Shown one piece after another: positions 43,519 through 52,328 of a stretch of DNA of 64,000 nt (the first letter of the stretch is position 1; each line of letters starts with the position of its first letter). The notes under the pieces were generated by a model, which was not told where the DNA came from, searched no databases, and saw nothing but the letters and a program-made list of their open reading frames with translations. Position numbers and translations under genes: made by a program. This DNA is from Streptomyces sp. NBC_01237 (GTDB lineage: Bacteria; Actinomycetota; Actinomycetes; Streptomycetales; Streptomycetaceae), in contig NZ_CP108508.1 in assembly GCF_035917275.1 (NCBI RefSeq), positions 5,146,001 to 5,210,000 on the forward strand, read 5' to 3'.

Positions 43519-44384
43519 CACGGCGCTGAGCACCGGCACGAAACACCGGCACGAAACACCGGCCCCAGGCACCGGCACCGAGCGGTGACGCGCAGGCCCG
43601 GCCGGGAGGACCGACGCGCAGGCCCTACGCGGGGCGCACGCCCGGCGTAGGGAAACGGCGCGCGGACGGCGCGTACGGAACGGGAAGCGCGGCGCTACGG
43701 AAACCGAACCGTAACGCCCGCTTTCTGATTTCCGTCCGGAATTGCAGCGCCCGCGCGCATCGCGTGCCAGGCTGAGGCCAGGCATATGACCTGAGGGTGC
43801 CGGCCGGGTTCGGCCGCGCGGTCGGGGAGGGAGCAGGGAATGCGCCCGTCGTACTGGCAGGTGCGCCGAAGGGCGGCTGCCACGAGCCCGGATGCCCATG
43901 CCGTTCGCCGATCCACGGCCGGTGGCCGTCCCCCTGCCCAGGCCCCTGTCCGTTCCCGTGCCCGTGGCTGCCCCCGTGCCCATGGCTGTTCCCGCACCGC
44001 TGTCCGTGCACGGGCCCGGGCCCGTACGCATGCTCCGATGCGCTTCCGCCCGCTCGTTGCCATCGTTGTCGTACGGGGCCGGCAGGGCGTTTCCGGCGCC
44101 CGGGGAACAGGGGGCGGCCCCGGCGCCCGAGGGCGCCGGGGCCGGTCCTCCCCTTCGCTGACCCGGAGCCCCGAGCTCTCAAGGTCAATCCCCACGAACC
44201 GTCATCCCCGAGCGGCCCGCCTCCCGCTGAAGATCTCCCCCCGGCGGCGGCCGTCAATCCTTGGGTGCGGTCACTCGAAGGTGGGGTGTTATGTGGCGGA
44301 ACCCGGTTTTCGAATAAACGTTCGATAGTCTGGCGTGACGCGACCACACGGTGATCGAGAACCCAGAAGGGGGTGCCAGAACCT
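43519..44384. other. 866-bp gap without a supported gene
   Basis: The longest gene-free stretch of the window. It begins with short CGGCACGAAACAC repeats (about 43535-43560). Between 43840 and 44160 several frames are open: one is Arg-rich, one Cys/Pro-rich and one (43892-44161) Pro/Val-rich with the most coding-like third positions, but none has a convincing start or family. A LexA-like box and the hydrolase promoter lie at the right end. Confidence 0.5.
44310..44325. promoter_or_regulatory. LexA-like box before the alpha/beta hydrolase
   Basis: TCGAATAAACGTTCGA matches the actinobacterial SOS box TCGAAC-N4-GTTCGA with one mismatch. It lies 60-75 bp before the hydrolase ATG, overlapping or next to the likely promoter. 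A role in DNA-damage induction is inferred only. Confidence 0.45.
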
Positions 44385-45278
44385 ATGGTGCAGCGCATCG
44401 ATGTGACCGGATCCGGCGGTGCACGCCTCGCGGCGTGGGAGTTCGCGGATCCACCCAAAGCGCGCGCGGAGGCGGAGCGCGTGCCCGGGATCTTATTGCT
44501 CCACGGGCTGATGGGCCGGGCCTCGCACTGGGCCGCCACCGCCCGCTGGCTCGCCGAGCGGCACCGGGCGGTCGGCCTCGACCAGCGGGGCCACGGCCGC
44601 AGCGAGAAGCCCAGCGACGGCCCGTACACCCGGGACGCCTACGTCGCCGACGCCGAGGCCGCCATCGAACAGCTGGACCTCGGCCCCGTGACCGTCATCG
44701 GTCATGCGATGGGCGCCCTCACCGGCTGGCAGCTCGCCGCGAAGCGCCCCGATCTCGTCCGGGCGCTCGTCATCTCCGACATGCGGGCCTCCGCACTCGG
44801 CGCCGCCTCCCAGCGGGAGTGGGGGGACTGGTTCGACTCCTGGCCCGTCCCGTTCGCGACCCTCGCCGACGTACGGAAGTGGTTCGGCGAGGACGACCCC
44901 TGGGTGGAGCGGCCGAGCCCCTCCCGCGGCGAGTTCTACGCCGAGGTGATGGCGGAGCGGGCCGACGGCTGGCGCCCGGTGTTCTCGCGCCGTCAGATGC
45001 TCACGTCCCGGGCGACCTGGGTCTTCGACGCGCACTGGGAGGAGCTGACACAGGTCCGGTGCCCGGCCCTGGTCCTGCGCGGGCTGGACGGGGAGCTGGG
45101 CCGGGCCGAGGCCCAGGAGATGGTCCGGGTCCTGCCGCGCGGCCAGTACGCGGAGGTGGCGGACGCCGGCCACCTCGTCCACTACGACCAGCCGGAGGGC
45201 TGGCGGGCGGCGGTGGAGCCGTTCCTGGAGCAGCTGGCGGAGGAGTCCCACGAGGACCGGGAGCCGGTCGCCCCGTAG
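44385..45278 (+). CDS. Alpha/beta hydrolase with TTA codon
   Basis: 297 residues from ATG 44385; a GTG at 44373 is possible but too close to the AAGGGG site. The fold is clear: ILLLHGLMGRASHWA, VGLDQRGHGRSEKP, and the nucleophile elbow position VTVIGHAMGALTGWQ, where alanine replaces the catalytic serine of the usual GHSMG. The C-terminal histidine is in DAGHLVHYDQPEGW. The loss of the serine nucleophile argues against esterase action; haloalkane- or lyase-like relatives use other chemistry. One TTA codon (44493-44495) may make translation bldA-dependent. Confidence 0.88.
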   Translation: MVQRIDVTGSGGARLAAWEFADPPKARAEAERVPGILLLHGLMGRASHWAATARWLAERHRAVGLDQRGHGRSEKPSDGPYTRDAYVADAEAAIEQLDLGPVTVIGHAMGALTGWQLAAKRPDLVRALVISDMRASALGAASQREWGDWFDSWPVPFATLADVRKWFGEDDPWVERPSPSRGEFYAEVMAERADGWRPVFSRRQMLTSRATWVFDAHWEELTQVRCPALVLRGLDGELGRAEAQEMVRVLPRGQYAEVADAGHLVHYDQPEGWRAAVEPFLEQLAEESHEDREPVAP

Positions 45279-45361
45279 CTCCCGCGATCACCTGCCCCCG
45301 CCCCAGCCACCTGCCCCTGGCCACCCGGCCCCGAGCCCCCCGCCCCGCCGCTGCCTGCCGG

Positions 45362-47005
45362 TCAGCCCTTGCTGACCGCGGTCAGGATCTCCGGCAGCCG
45401 GTTCGCCGTGCGCGGAGCCGCCACCCGCAGCCCCGCCCAGCCGATGAACGTCCCGTATACGGCCCCCACCGGCACCACCAGCCACAACGCTTCGTGCTGG
45501 TCCGACACATGCAGCCAGATCGTCAGCGCGATCACGGGCGCCGCCAGCAGCCCCGAGGCCACCATCCCGCCCAGGATCGAGATCCAGGCGAGCCCGCCCT
45601 GCCCCGGCACCACGTTCTTGAACGCGCCGTCCTGCGGGATCGAGTACGGCCACGCGGCGGAGGCCACCGCGCCGGTCGCCAGCATCGCGCCCAGCAGGGC
45701 GAACGACAGCCCCATCGCCCCCGGCATCGCCGTCCAGTCGCCGATGACCGCGGCCGTCACCAAGGTCACCAGAATCGTGTACGGCAAGGTGACCATCAGC
45801 AACGCCAGTGCCCGCGCCCGCAGTTCGAGGTAGGCGTCCCGGGTCGAGGAGATCGTCAGCGCCACCATCCAGAAGGCGGAGGTGTCCTGGCCGAACTGGT
45901 TGTACATCTGCATCCCGAGCATCCCGGCCGCGAAGCACGCGAAGTAGACCGAGCCGGCGCCCTGCACCGCGTTGAGCACCGGCACGATCAGCCCGATCGC
46001 CAGCGCCGTCACCCAGGCCGCCTTGGTCTTCGGGTCCCGTGCCACGTACCGCAGACTGCGCTGCATCACCGTGGCCGTGCGGCCCTCCGGCAGCAGCGCG
46101 GCGAGCCCCGAGCGGCCCGGGGCCGACTCCTTGCGGGCGGGGGCGGACGCGGCCAGCGTCGAACCGTCCGGCGAGGTCATCAGCTTCACCAGGCTCCGCT
46201 GCCACAGCCACAACAGCGCCACCAGCGCCGCGACCGAGATCAGCAGCTGCACGAGGGCCTGCCCGTACGAACCGTCCGAGGCGGAGTCCACCGCCCCTAT
46301 GGCCGAGGCACCCGGCAGCCAGCGCACCACGTCCGCCACCGGGTCCAGCGCGTCGAGCCCGCCCGCCCGGCCGAGCCGCTGCGCGCCGAAGTTGACGAAC
46401 TGGATGCCCACCGCGATCACCAGACCGCTCAGCACCGCCAGATCGCGGCCCTTGCGCGAGGTCAGCAGCCGGATGTTGGCGGTGGCGACGGAGCGGGCCA
46501 GCGCCACACAGATCAGCAGCGTCAGCGGGACCGCGATCACCCCGAACACCACGCCCGCCGCCCCGTGCGCCAGGGCCAGCACCGAACCCAGGGCGAGGCA
46601 GAGCGTGAACAGCGGGCCGATGCCCACCAGGGAGGCCACCAGCAGCGCCCGGACCAGGGGGCGGGGACGCAGCGGCAGCATCACCAGCCGGCTCGGGTCG
46701 AGGGTCTCGTCGCCGCTGGGGAAGAACAGCGGCAGCACGGCCCAGCCGGCCGCCACCACCGCCGTGAGCAGCACGACGAGAGTGCCCGCGCCGGCCTGCC
46801 CGCGCATCAGGATCAGCCCGAGCACCTGGCCGGCGGCGATCAGCAGCGTGAACACCAGGGAGGTGATGAACACGGCCCGCCGCCCGGAGGACTGCCGCAG
46901 CCCGTTGCGCAGGAGTGTCAGCTTGAGCCGTACGAAGACGGAGACGATGCCCTCGCTCCGGGCGGCCGGGGCCGCGGTCCCCCCGGGGACGTCGAGCACG
47001 CTCAT
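45362..47005 (-). CDS. ABC transporter permease, large
   Basis: 547 residues with about twelve hydrophobic segments, starting FITSLVFTLLIAAGQVLGLI. It lacks known domains apart from the general ABC-2-like topology. A cytoplasmic loop in the middle (APARKESAPGRSGLAALLPEG to RYVARDPKTKAAWV) splits it in two halves. Its start overlaps the ATPase gene by 4 bp, so the two form one exporter. Substrate unknown. Confidence 0.88.
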   Translation of the reverse strand: MSVLDVPGGTAAPAARSEGIVSVFVRLKLTLLRNGLRQSSGRRAVFITSLVFTLLIAAGQVLGLILMRGQAGAGTLVVLLTAVVAAGWAVLPLFFPSGDETLDPSRLVMLPLRPRPLVRALLVASLVGIGPLFTLCLALGSVLALAHGAAGVVFGVIAVPLTLLICVALARSVATANIRLLTSRKGRDLAVLSGLVIAVGIQFVNFGAQRLGRAGGLDALDPVADVVRWLPGASAIGAVDSASDGSYGQALVQLLISVAALVALLWLWQRSLVKLMTSPDGSTLAASAPARKESAPGRSGLAALLPEGRTATVMQRSLRYVARDPKTKAAWVTALAIGLIVPVLNAVQGAGSVYFACFAAGMLGMQMYNQFGQDTSAFWMVALTISSTRDAYLELRARALALLMVTLPYTILVTLVTAAVIGDWTAMPGAMGLSFALLGAMLATGAVASAAWPYSIPQDGAFKNVVPGQGGLAWISILGGMVASGLLAAPVIALTIWLHVSDQHEALWLVVPVGAVYGTFIGWAGLRVAAPRTANRLPEILTAVSKG

Positions 47006-47874
47006 CGGGTGCCGCCCAGCCAGTCCAGGGAGTCCCCGGTGTCCCGGCCGCCCGCGCCGACCAGCTCCAGGAAGGCGCTCTGCAACGAGGGGGCGTCGCC
47101 GCGCACTTCCGCGAGAGTGCCCTGCGCCTTGATCCGGCCCGCGGCCATGACGGCCACCCAGTCGCACAGCGACTCGACCAGCTCCATCACATGGCTGGAG
47201 AAGACGACGGTCGCCCCGGACCGGGTGTACCGCTCCAGAACCCCGCGAATGGTCTGTGCCGACACCGGGTCGACGCCCTCGAAGGGCTCGTCGAGGAAGA
47301 GCACTTCGGGGTTGTGCAGCAGGGCCGCGGCCAGACCGATCTTCTTCCTCATACCGGTCGAGTAGTCCACGACCAGCTTGTGCTGCGAGCCCGCGAGATC
47401 GAGTACGTCCAGCAGCTGGGTGGCCCGCTTGTCGACCTCGTCCCCCGGCAGCCCACGCAACCGGCCGGTGTATGCCAGGAGTTCACGCCCCGAGAGCCGT
47501 TCGAAGAGCCGCAGTCCCTCCGGCAGCACCCCGATCCGGGACTTCACCTGGACCGGGTCCGTCCACACGTCGTGCCCGGCGACCTCGACCTTTCCCATGT
47601 CGGGCCGGAGCAGCCCCGTCACCATCGACAGCGTGGTGGTCTTCCCCGCCCCGTTGGGCCCCACCAGGCCGATGAACTTGCCGGCGGGCAGCTCCAGGTC
47701 GATCCCGGCCACCGCGATCTGATCCCCGAACCGCTTCCACAGGCCGTCCACACGAACGGCGGGCGGCCCGTTCCCCGCCCCGCCCGCCCGGTCCTCCTGC
47801 GCGCTCCGGGTGCTCCGCGCGCCCTGTGCGTTCTGCTCATCCGCTACGTCTCGTGCATCTGCCCGGTCCGGCAT
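47002..47874 (-). CDS. ABC transporter ATP-binding protein
   Basis: 290 residues from ATG 47874; an ATG at 47898 is also in frame. Walker [11 protein letters not shown], signature YSTGMRKKIGLAAA, Walker B EVLFLDEPFEGVD. A 40-residue polar N-terminal extension rich in Arg/Asp/Ala precedes the domain. It is first of two genes with the large permease. The signature deviates from LSGGQ as in many bacteriocin/Na+-type exporters. Confidence 0.92.
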   Translation of the reverse strand: MPDRADARDVADEQNAQGARSTRSAQEDRAGGAGNGPPAVRVDGLWKRFGDQIAVAGIDLELPAGKFIGLVGPNGAGKTTTLSMVTGLLRPDMGKVEVAGHDVWTDPVQVKSRIGVLPEGLRLFERLSGRELLAYTGRLRGLPGDEVDKRATQLLDVLDLAGSQHKLVVDYSTGMRKKIGLAAALLHNPEVLFLDEPFEGVDPVSAQTIRGVLERYTRSGATVVFSSHVMELVESLCDWVAVMAAGRIKAQGTLAEVRGDAPSLQSAFLELVGAGGRDTGDSLDWLGGTR

Positions 47875-47912
47875 GGCACAGCCTTTCGATATCCCCATCC
47901 TTGGGGACCACC

Positions 47913-48599
47913 CTACGAAAGGCGTGCCCGAGCGTCCGCCGCCTCGCGTGCGCAGGCGTAGGCGAGCGGGCTGATCAGCTCCTCGGCGTCCGGCAGCCAC
48001 CGGTTGGCGTGGGTGGGGCGGCGCGCCCACTGCACGGCGCCGCGTCCCCCGATCCGGGTCGGGGGTCCCGCCACGTAATGGCCGTCGCCGCGGCCCACCA
48101 GGTCGATCGCCTCGGCGTTCCAGCCCAGGGTCCGTACCAGCTCGGCGACCTTGACCGCGGCGCCCGGCAGGACGAAGAACAGCATCCGGCGGTCGGGGGT
48201 GCAGGTGACCGGGCCGAGCGTCAGACCCATCCGTTCCATCCGGGCCAGCGCCAGGAAGCCCGCCGACTCGGGAACGTCGATCGCGTCGAAGGTCCGGCCG
48301 GTCGGCAGCAGGACCGAGGCCCTGGGGTGCTTGGACCACATCCGGCGGGCGGCGGCGGCGCTGCCGGTCGCCTGGCCCGCCCAGTCGGGCCGGGGAGCGT
48401 GCGCTCCGGGGGCGGCACAGCCGTCGTCCTCGCAGGAGCAGCGCTCCCGGCCGCCCACCGCCTCCAGCCAGGTGCCGGGGAACACGTCCCAGTGGCGCTC
48501 TTCCGTGTACCGCACGGCGGCGTCGAGCAGTTGCTCGCCTCGCTGTTGGGGGACGTGCGCGTGCTTCGTGACTCCGATGGTCTCTTCCACGAAGAGCAC
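47913..48599 (-). CDS. Bifunctional DNA primase/polymerase (Prim-Pol N) domain protein
   Basis: About 228 residues. The start is uncertain: GTGs at 48614, 48599 and 48590 are all in frame. The Prim-Pol-type N-terminal domain is visible through LLDAAVRYTEERHWDVFPGTWL, the cysteine pair CSCEDDGCAAPG, then VLLPTGRTFDAIDVPE, RRMLFFVLPG and DLVGRGDGHYVAGPPTR. There is no helicase part; such short stand-alone proteins are common in Streptomyces and have no proven role. The HYVAGPP strand fits the catalytic core of these domains. Confidence 0.82.
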   Translation of the reverse strand: MLFVEETIGVTKHAHVPQQRGEQLLDAAVRYTEERHWDVFPGTWLEAVGGRERCSCEDDGCAAPGAHAPRPDWAGQATGSAAAARRMWSKHPRASVLLPTGRTFDAIDVPESAGFLALARMERMGLTLGPVTCTPDRRMLFFVLPGAAVKVAELVRTLGWNAEAIDLVGRGDGHYVAGPPTRIGGRGAVQWARRPTHANRWLPDAEELISPLAYACAREAADARARLS

Positions 48600-48886
48600 A
48601 ACTCCCCCCGCCACCTGGGGTTACGGGCGCGGCATACGCGTCACGGCGCATCGGTCCCCCGTACGGGGCGCATGGATGCATGGGCGGGGGCGCGCGTGCG
48701 GCGGTGCGTCAGTGTGTGGGTAGCCCCATGCAGAACTGAGCAACTCGCCGTTCTCGTACCGAATGCCGTTGGAATATGCGCATTTCTTGTGTATCCGCCG
48801 GGCAGTGATCCGTTCATCGATCACCGCGTAACCATCTCTGTCTCCGCGCATCACGCGCATCCATCTCTGTCCATCAAGGGGGAAAC
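48600..48886. promoter_or_regulatory. Divergent promoter region of primase-like gene and NsdA-like regulator
   Basis: About 270 bp with an A/T-enriched stretch at 48770-48840. It must hold both promoters. No clear repeat or operator seen. Confidence 0.4.
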
Positions 48887-50269
48887 ATGGCAGCCAGGCC
48901 ACTCGTAGCCCGCCAGCCGAACGAACGGCTTCAGACACTCATTCAGGAAGCGGCTTGCTCCAACGCGGGTCTCGCGCGACGCGTCAACATGGTCGGCGCC
49001 GAACGCGGACTCGATCTCCGTTACGACAAGACGTCCGTGGCCCGGTGGCTGCGCGGTCAGCAACCACGCGGCAGGGCACCGGGAATCATCGCCGAGGCGC
49101 TCGGACGCAAGCTCGGCCGTACGGTCACGATCGACGAGATCGGCATGGCCAACGGCAAGAATCTGGCCTCCGGCGTCGGCCTCCAGTTCGCGCCGACGGT
49201 CATGGGCGCGATCGAGCAGGTCTGCGAGCTGTGGCGCAGTGACGTGGGCCGCCGCGATCTGCTGACCGGCTCCACGGTGGCCGCCTCCGCCCTCGTGGAA
49301 CCCAGCAGGGACTGGCTGATCACGGGTGCCGATCCGCAGGTCGCCCGGACGGCCGGGGCACGCGTCGGTATGTCGGACGTGGAGGCGGTACGGGCGATGA
49401 CGGCCGCGCTCGTCGACCTCGACCACCGTTTCGGCAGCGGACATGTGCGTCCGGTGCTGGTCCACTACCTCAACAGCGTGGTCTCCGGGCTGCTTTCGGG
49501 GGCGTATCGCGAGGCGGTCGGCCGGGAGCTGTTCGGCGCGGTCGCACGGCTCACCGAGCTCGGCGGCTACATGGCGATCGACACCGGCCAGCCGGGCCTC
49601 GCCCAGCGGTACTACATCCAGGCGCTGCGGCTGGCCCAGGCCGCGGGGGACCGGGCGTACGGCGGATATGTGCTGGCCGCGTCGATGAGCCACCTCGCCG
49701 CGCAGCTCGGCAACCCCAGGGAGATCGCCCAGTTGGCGCGGGCCGCGCAGGAGGGGGCGCGCGGACGGGTGACGCCGAGGGCGGAAGCGATGTTCCACGC
49801 GGCGGAGGCCCGCGGACACGCGCTGCTGGGCGACGCCCGCACCTGCCAGGCGGTGGCGGGCCGGGCGTTGGCGGCCATGGAGCACGCCGACCCGGACACC
49901 GGTGACGACCCGGACTGGATCGCCCACTTCGACGCGGGGTACCTCGCGGACGAGCTGGCGCACTGCCACCGCGACCTGGGGCAGGCGGAGCCCGCGGCGC
50001 GCCGGGCGAAGGAGGCCCTGGCCGCCCTGCCGGAGTCCCGGACGCGGCGCCGCGGCATCGGGCTGGTGCTCCTGGCCACGGCTCAGGTGCAGCAGCGCGA
50101 GGTGGAGCGGGCCTGCCACACGGGGATGCGGGCGATGGAGCTGCTGGGGACGGTGCGCTCCAGCCGAGGTGCGGAATATCTCGATGACCTCCAGCAGCGG
50201 CTCCTGCCGTACGGGGACGAGGCGGCGGTACGGGAGTTCGGCGCGCGACTGGAGCTTCAGGCGGCCTGA
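48887..50269 (+). CDS. NsdA-like TPR regulator
   Basis: 460 residues. The start MAARPLVARQPNERLQTLI and the HTH-like ARRVNMVGAERGLDLRYDKT, SVARWLRGQQPRGRAPGIIA are almost those of NsdA-group proteins as I remember them. The rest is helical with TPR-like repeats (AIDTGQPGLAQRYYIQALRL, HAAEARGHALLGDARTCQ, ADELAHCHRDLGQAEPAARR). S. coelicolor NsdA is a pleiotropic negative regulator of antibiotic production and sporulation; this is that protein or a close paralogue. A rich GC repeat follows its stop. Confidence 0.87.
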   Translation: MAARPLVARQPNERLQTLIQEAACSNAGLARRVNMVGAERGLDLRYDKTSVARWLRGQQPRGRAPGIIAEALGRKLGRTVTIDEIGMANGKNLASGVGLQFAPTVMGAIEQVCELWRSDVGRRDLLTGSTVAASALVEPSRDWLITGADPQVARTAGARVGMSDVEAVRAMTAALVDLDHRFGSGHVRPVLVHYLNSVVSGLLSGAYREAVGRELFGAVARLTELGGYMAIDTGQPGLAQRYYIQALRLAQAAGDRAYGGYVLAASMSHLAAQLGNPREIAQLARAAQEGARGRVTPRAEAMFHAAEARGHALLGDARTCQAVAGRALAAMEHADPDTGDDPDWIAHFDAGYLADELAHCHRDLGQAEPAARRAKEALAALPESRTRRRGIGLVLLATAQVQQREVERACHTGMRAMELLGTVRSSRGAEYLDDLQQRLLPYGDEAAVREFGARLELQAA

Positions 50270-50317
50270 GAAGGGGTCACGGGGGCGGCCCGGAACGCGG
50301 CCCGGACTGCGGCGGAA

Positions 50318-50358
50318 CCGCGGTCCGAACTGCGGCCGATCCGCGGTCCGAACCGCGG
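50318..50358. repeat. Two 18-bp direct copies after the NsdA-like gene
   Basis: CCGCGGTCCGAACTGCGG (50318-50335) and a copy with one mismatch (50341-50358) lie 23 bp apart. Each is also partly self-complementary (CCGC/GCGG), so hairpins are possible. May serve as terminator. Confidence 0.6.
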
Positions 50359-50511
50359 AATCGCGAAGTCGCCCCTTAACAGCGTCTTAAGAGCGCTCGG
50401 TGTTACCCGGCGTGTGAAGGGGTGGTGAGTGGCATCACGCGCTTGGCGGAGGCGGGCGGCCACCCGATAGCGTGAGCCGACGATTCCGTAGGTTTACACG
50501 TAGGAGTCCCG

Positions 50512-52164
50512 GTGACGCAGAGCGGACAGGGTGACGAGCGGCAGCTCCCTGCTGTACGGCCCGCGCACGAAGGGGTCGTGCTGCCCGCAGACGGCGGTGC
50601 CCCGTGGATCCCGGGGGGCGACGCGGGCGGCCCGGCCGAGCAGGCCGTGCCGGCGGGCGGGCAGCCATGGGGGCAGCCCTGGGGGCCGCAGACCGCTCAG
50701 CCACCGCACCCGGACGCCCAGGCACCGGGGCAGCAGGGGCCGGGCGGGCAGGGATATCCGCAGGCGCAGCAGTTGCCGCCCGCGCAGCCGGGGCCGTACC
50801 AGCAGCCGCAGCAGCCGGGTGCGTACCAGCCGCAGCAGCCCGACCCGTATCAGCAGCCTCCGCAGCCCGGTGCGTACCAGCAGGCCCAGCAGCCCGGTGC
50901 GTACCAGCAGGCGCCGCAGCAGCAGCCGGGCGCGTACCAGCAGCCTCCGCAGCAGGGACGGCCCCAGCCGTACGCGCAGCCGCTGCCGCCCGAGGCGGGA
51001 CCGGGCGCCGTCGCCGGCGCGCCCGGCGGGGACGCGGACGCCACGCAGTTCATCGCGCCCGTACCCGGTGGACCCGGACCGGTTCCGAGCGGGCCCGGTG
51101 CCGGTGGGCTGCCGCCCGAGCGGCCCGCCGAGTCCACGGCGTACCTGGGGCACGTGCCGCAGTCCGGCCCCGCCCCGCAGGCGGCGGACGCGGACGCGAC
51201 GCAGTACATACCGCCGGTGCCCGGAGGCGCCCCGTACGGGATCAGGCCGGGGGCGCCGGGGGACCGGCAGCCGCCCGCGGAGTTCGACAACCTGTTCCGC
51301 AACGAGGCGCCCGCGGGTGCCACGCAGCAGATGCCGCACTTCGACCCCGCACAGCAGCAGGGGCAGCAGCAGGCTCCGCAGCAGCAGTACCAGGCGCAGC
51401 AGCAGGGGCCGCAGAGCGGGCAGTTGCCGCCGCAGGCCCCGCAGGCGTACCGGCCGGGGCCCCAGGCCTTCCCGGGGGCGGGCGGGCCGCAGGAGCCGCC
51501 GCAGCAGCATCAGGACGGCGGTCCCGCGCCGCGCAAGCGACGCCCGCACGTCGCGCTGATCGCCGCGGTCGTCGCCGGCTGCGCCGTCATCGGGCTCGGC
51601 GCGGGCGCGCTGATGAGCGGTGGCGAGGACGACAAGAAGGACGACAAGCAGCCGGTGTCCGCGCAGAGTCCCTCGGCCGAGAAGACCGGCACCCAGGCGG
51701 CCGACCCCGCCGAGCCGCAGGCCCAGGCGCTCGACAAGCTGCTGGCCGACAGCAACAACAGCCGTTCGGCGGTGATCGGCGCCGTGGAGAAGATCAAGTC
51801 CTGCCGGGCGCTGGACCAGGCGGCCACCGATCTCAAGGGCGCGGCCCAGCAGCGACGTGATCTGGTGACCAGGCTCCAGGGGCTCACCGTCGACAAGCTG
51901 CCCGACCACGCCGCGCTGACCGCCTCACTGACCAAGGCGTGGGAGGCGTCCGCGTCGGCCGACGACCACTACGCCGCGTGGGCCGGGCAGGCCAAGAACA
52001 ACAAGAAGGTGTGCAAGGGCGGCAAGGCCAGGTCGACCGACGAGACGGTGCAGGCCACCATGCGCAGCGGTGACGCGAGCAAGGCCAAGGCCAAGGCGTC
52101 GCCGCTGTGGAACGCCATCGCCGAGAAGTACGGCCTGACCAAGCACGCCCCGACCCAGCTCTGA
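50512..52164 (+). CDS. Pro/Gln-rich single-span membrane protein
   Basis: 550 residues from GTG 50512 with TAGGAG upstream. The cytoplasmic N-terminal 340 residues are low-complexity: repeats of QQPGAYQQ between 95 and 150, then two copies of a DADATQFIAPVPGG / DADATQYIPPVPGG motif, and FDNLFRNEAPAG. One membrane helix (about 347-370; HVALIAAVVAGCAVIGLGAGAL) leads to an extracellular helical domain (about 400-545) with two cysteines. The DATQ-phi-PPVP and FDxLFR motifs recur in Streptomyces membrane proteins near Ser/Thr kinases. Function unknown. Confidence 0.85.
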   Translation: MTQSGQGDERQLPAVRPAHEGVVLPADGGAPWIPGGDAGGPAEQAVPAGGQPWGQPWGPQTAQPPHPDAQAPGQQGPGGQGYPQAQQLPPAQPGPYQQPQQPGAYQPQQPDPYQQPPQPGAYQQAQQPGAYQQAPQQQPGAYQQPPQQGRPQPYAQPLPPEAGPGAVAGAPGGDADATQFIAPVPGGPGPVPSGPGAGGLPPERPAESTAYLGHVPQSGPAPQAADADATQYIPPVPGGAPYGIRPGAPGDRQPPAEFDNLFRNEAPAGATQQMPHFDPAQQQGQQQAPQQQYQAQQQGPQSGQLPPQAPQAYRPGPQAFPGAGGPQEPPQQHQDGGPAPRKRRPHVALIAAVVAGCAVIGLGAGALMSGGEDDKKDDKQPVSAQSPSAEKTGTQAADPAEPQAQALDKLLADSNNSRSAVIGAVEKIKSCRALDQAATDLKGAAQQRRDLVTRLQGLTVDKLPDHAALTASLTKAWEASASADDHYAAWAGQAKNNKKVCKGGKARSTDETVQATMRSGDASKAKAKASPLWNAIAEKYGLTKHAPTQL

Positions 52165-52174
52165 GCCGCGGCGG

Positions 52175-52231
52175 CTCTCCTGCGGGTCTCCGGCTCTCCT
52201 GCGGGTCTCCGGCTCTCCTGCGGCTCTCCGG
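52175..52231. repeat. Three 19-bp tandem repeats after the Pro/Gln-rich gene
   Basis: Units of 19 bp beginning CTCTCCTGCGGGTCTCCGG lie at 52175, 52194 and 52213, the third with changes. They start 11 bp after the stop codon in the gap between convergent genes; the following sequence can form a GC-rich hairpin. Confidence 0.75.
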
Positions 52232-52328
52232 CTCTCCGGCCGGGGAGCCGACCGGCCGCCGGGGGCCCGTAGGCGCGCAGGAGGTCCGGAAGAGCCGCCG
52301 AAGGTCCGCCGGTGAGCCGGCCGGCGGC

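Noticed and set aside
43840..44328. 162-codon frame with a good RBS in the large gap
   Set aside because: Arg-rich composition and third positions with only moderate GC argue against coding; no family likeness. The gap is reported instead.
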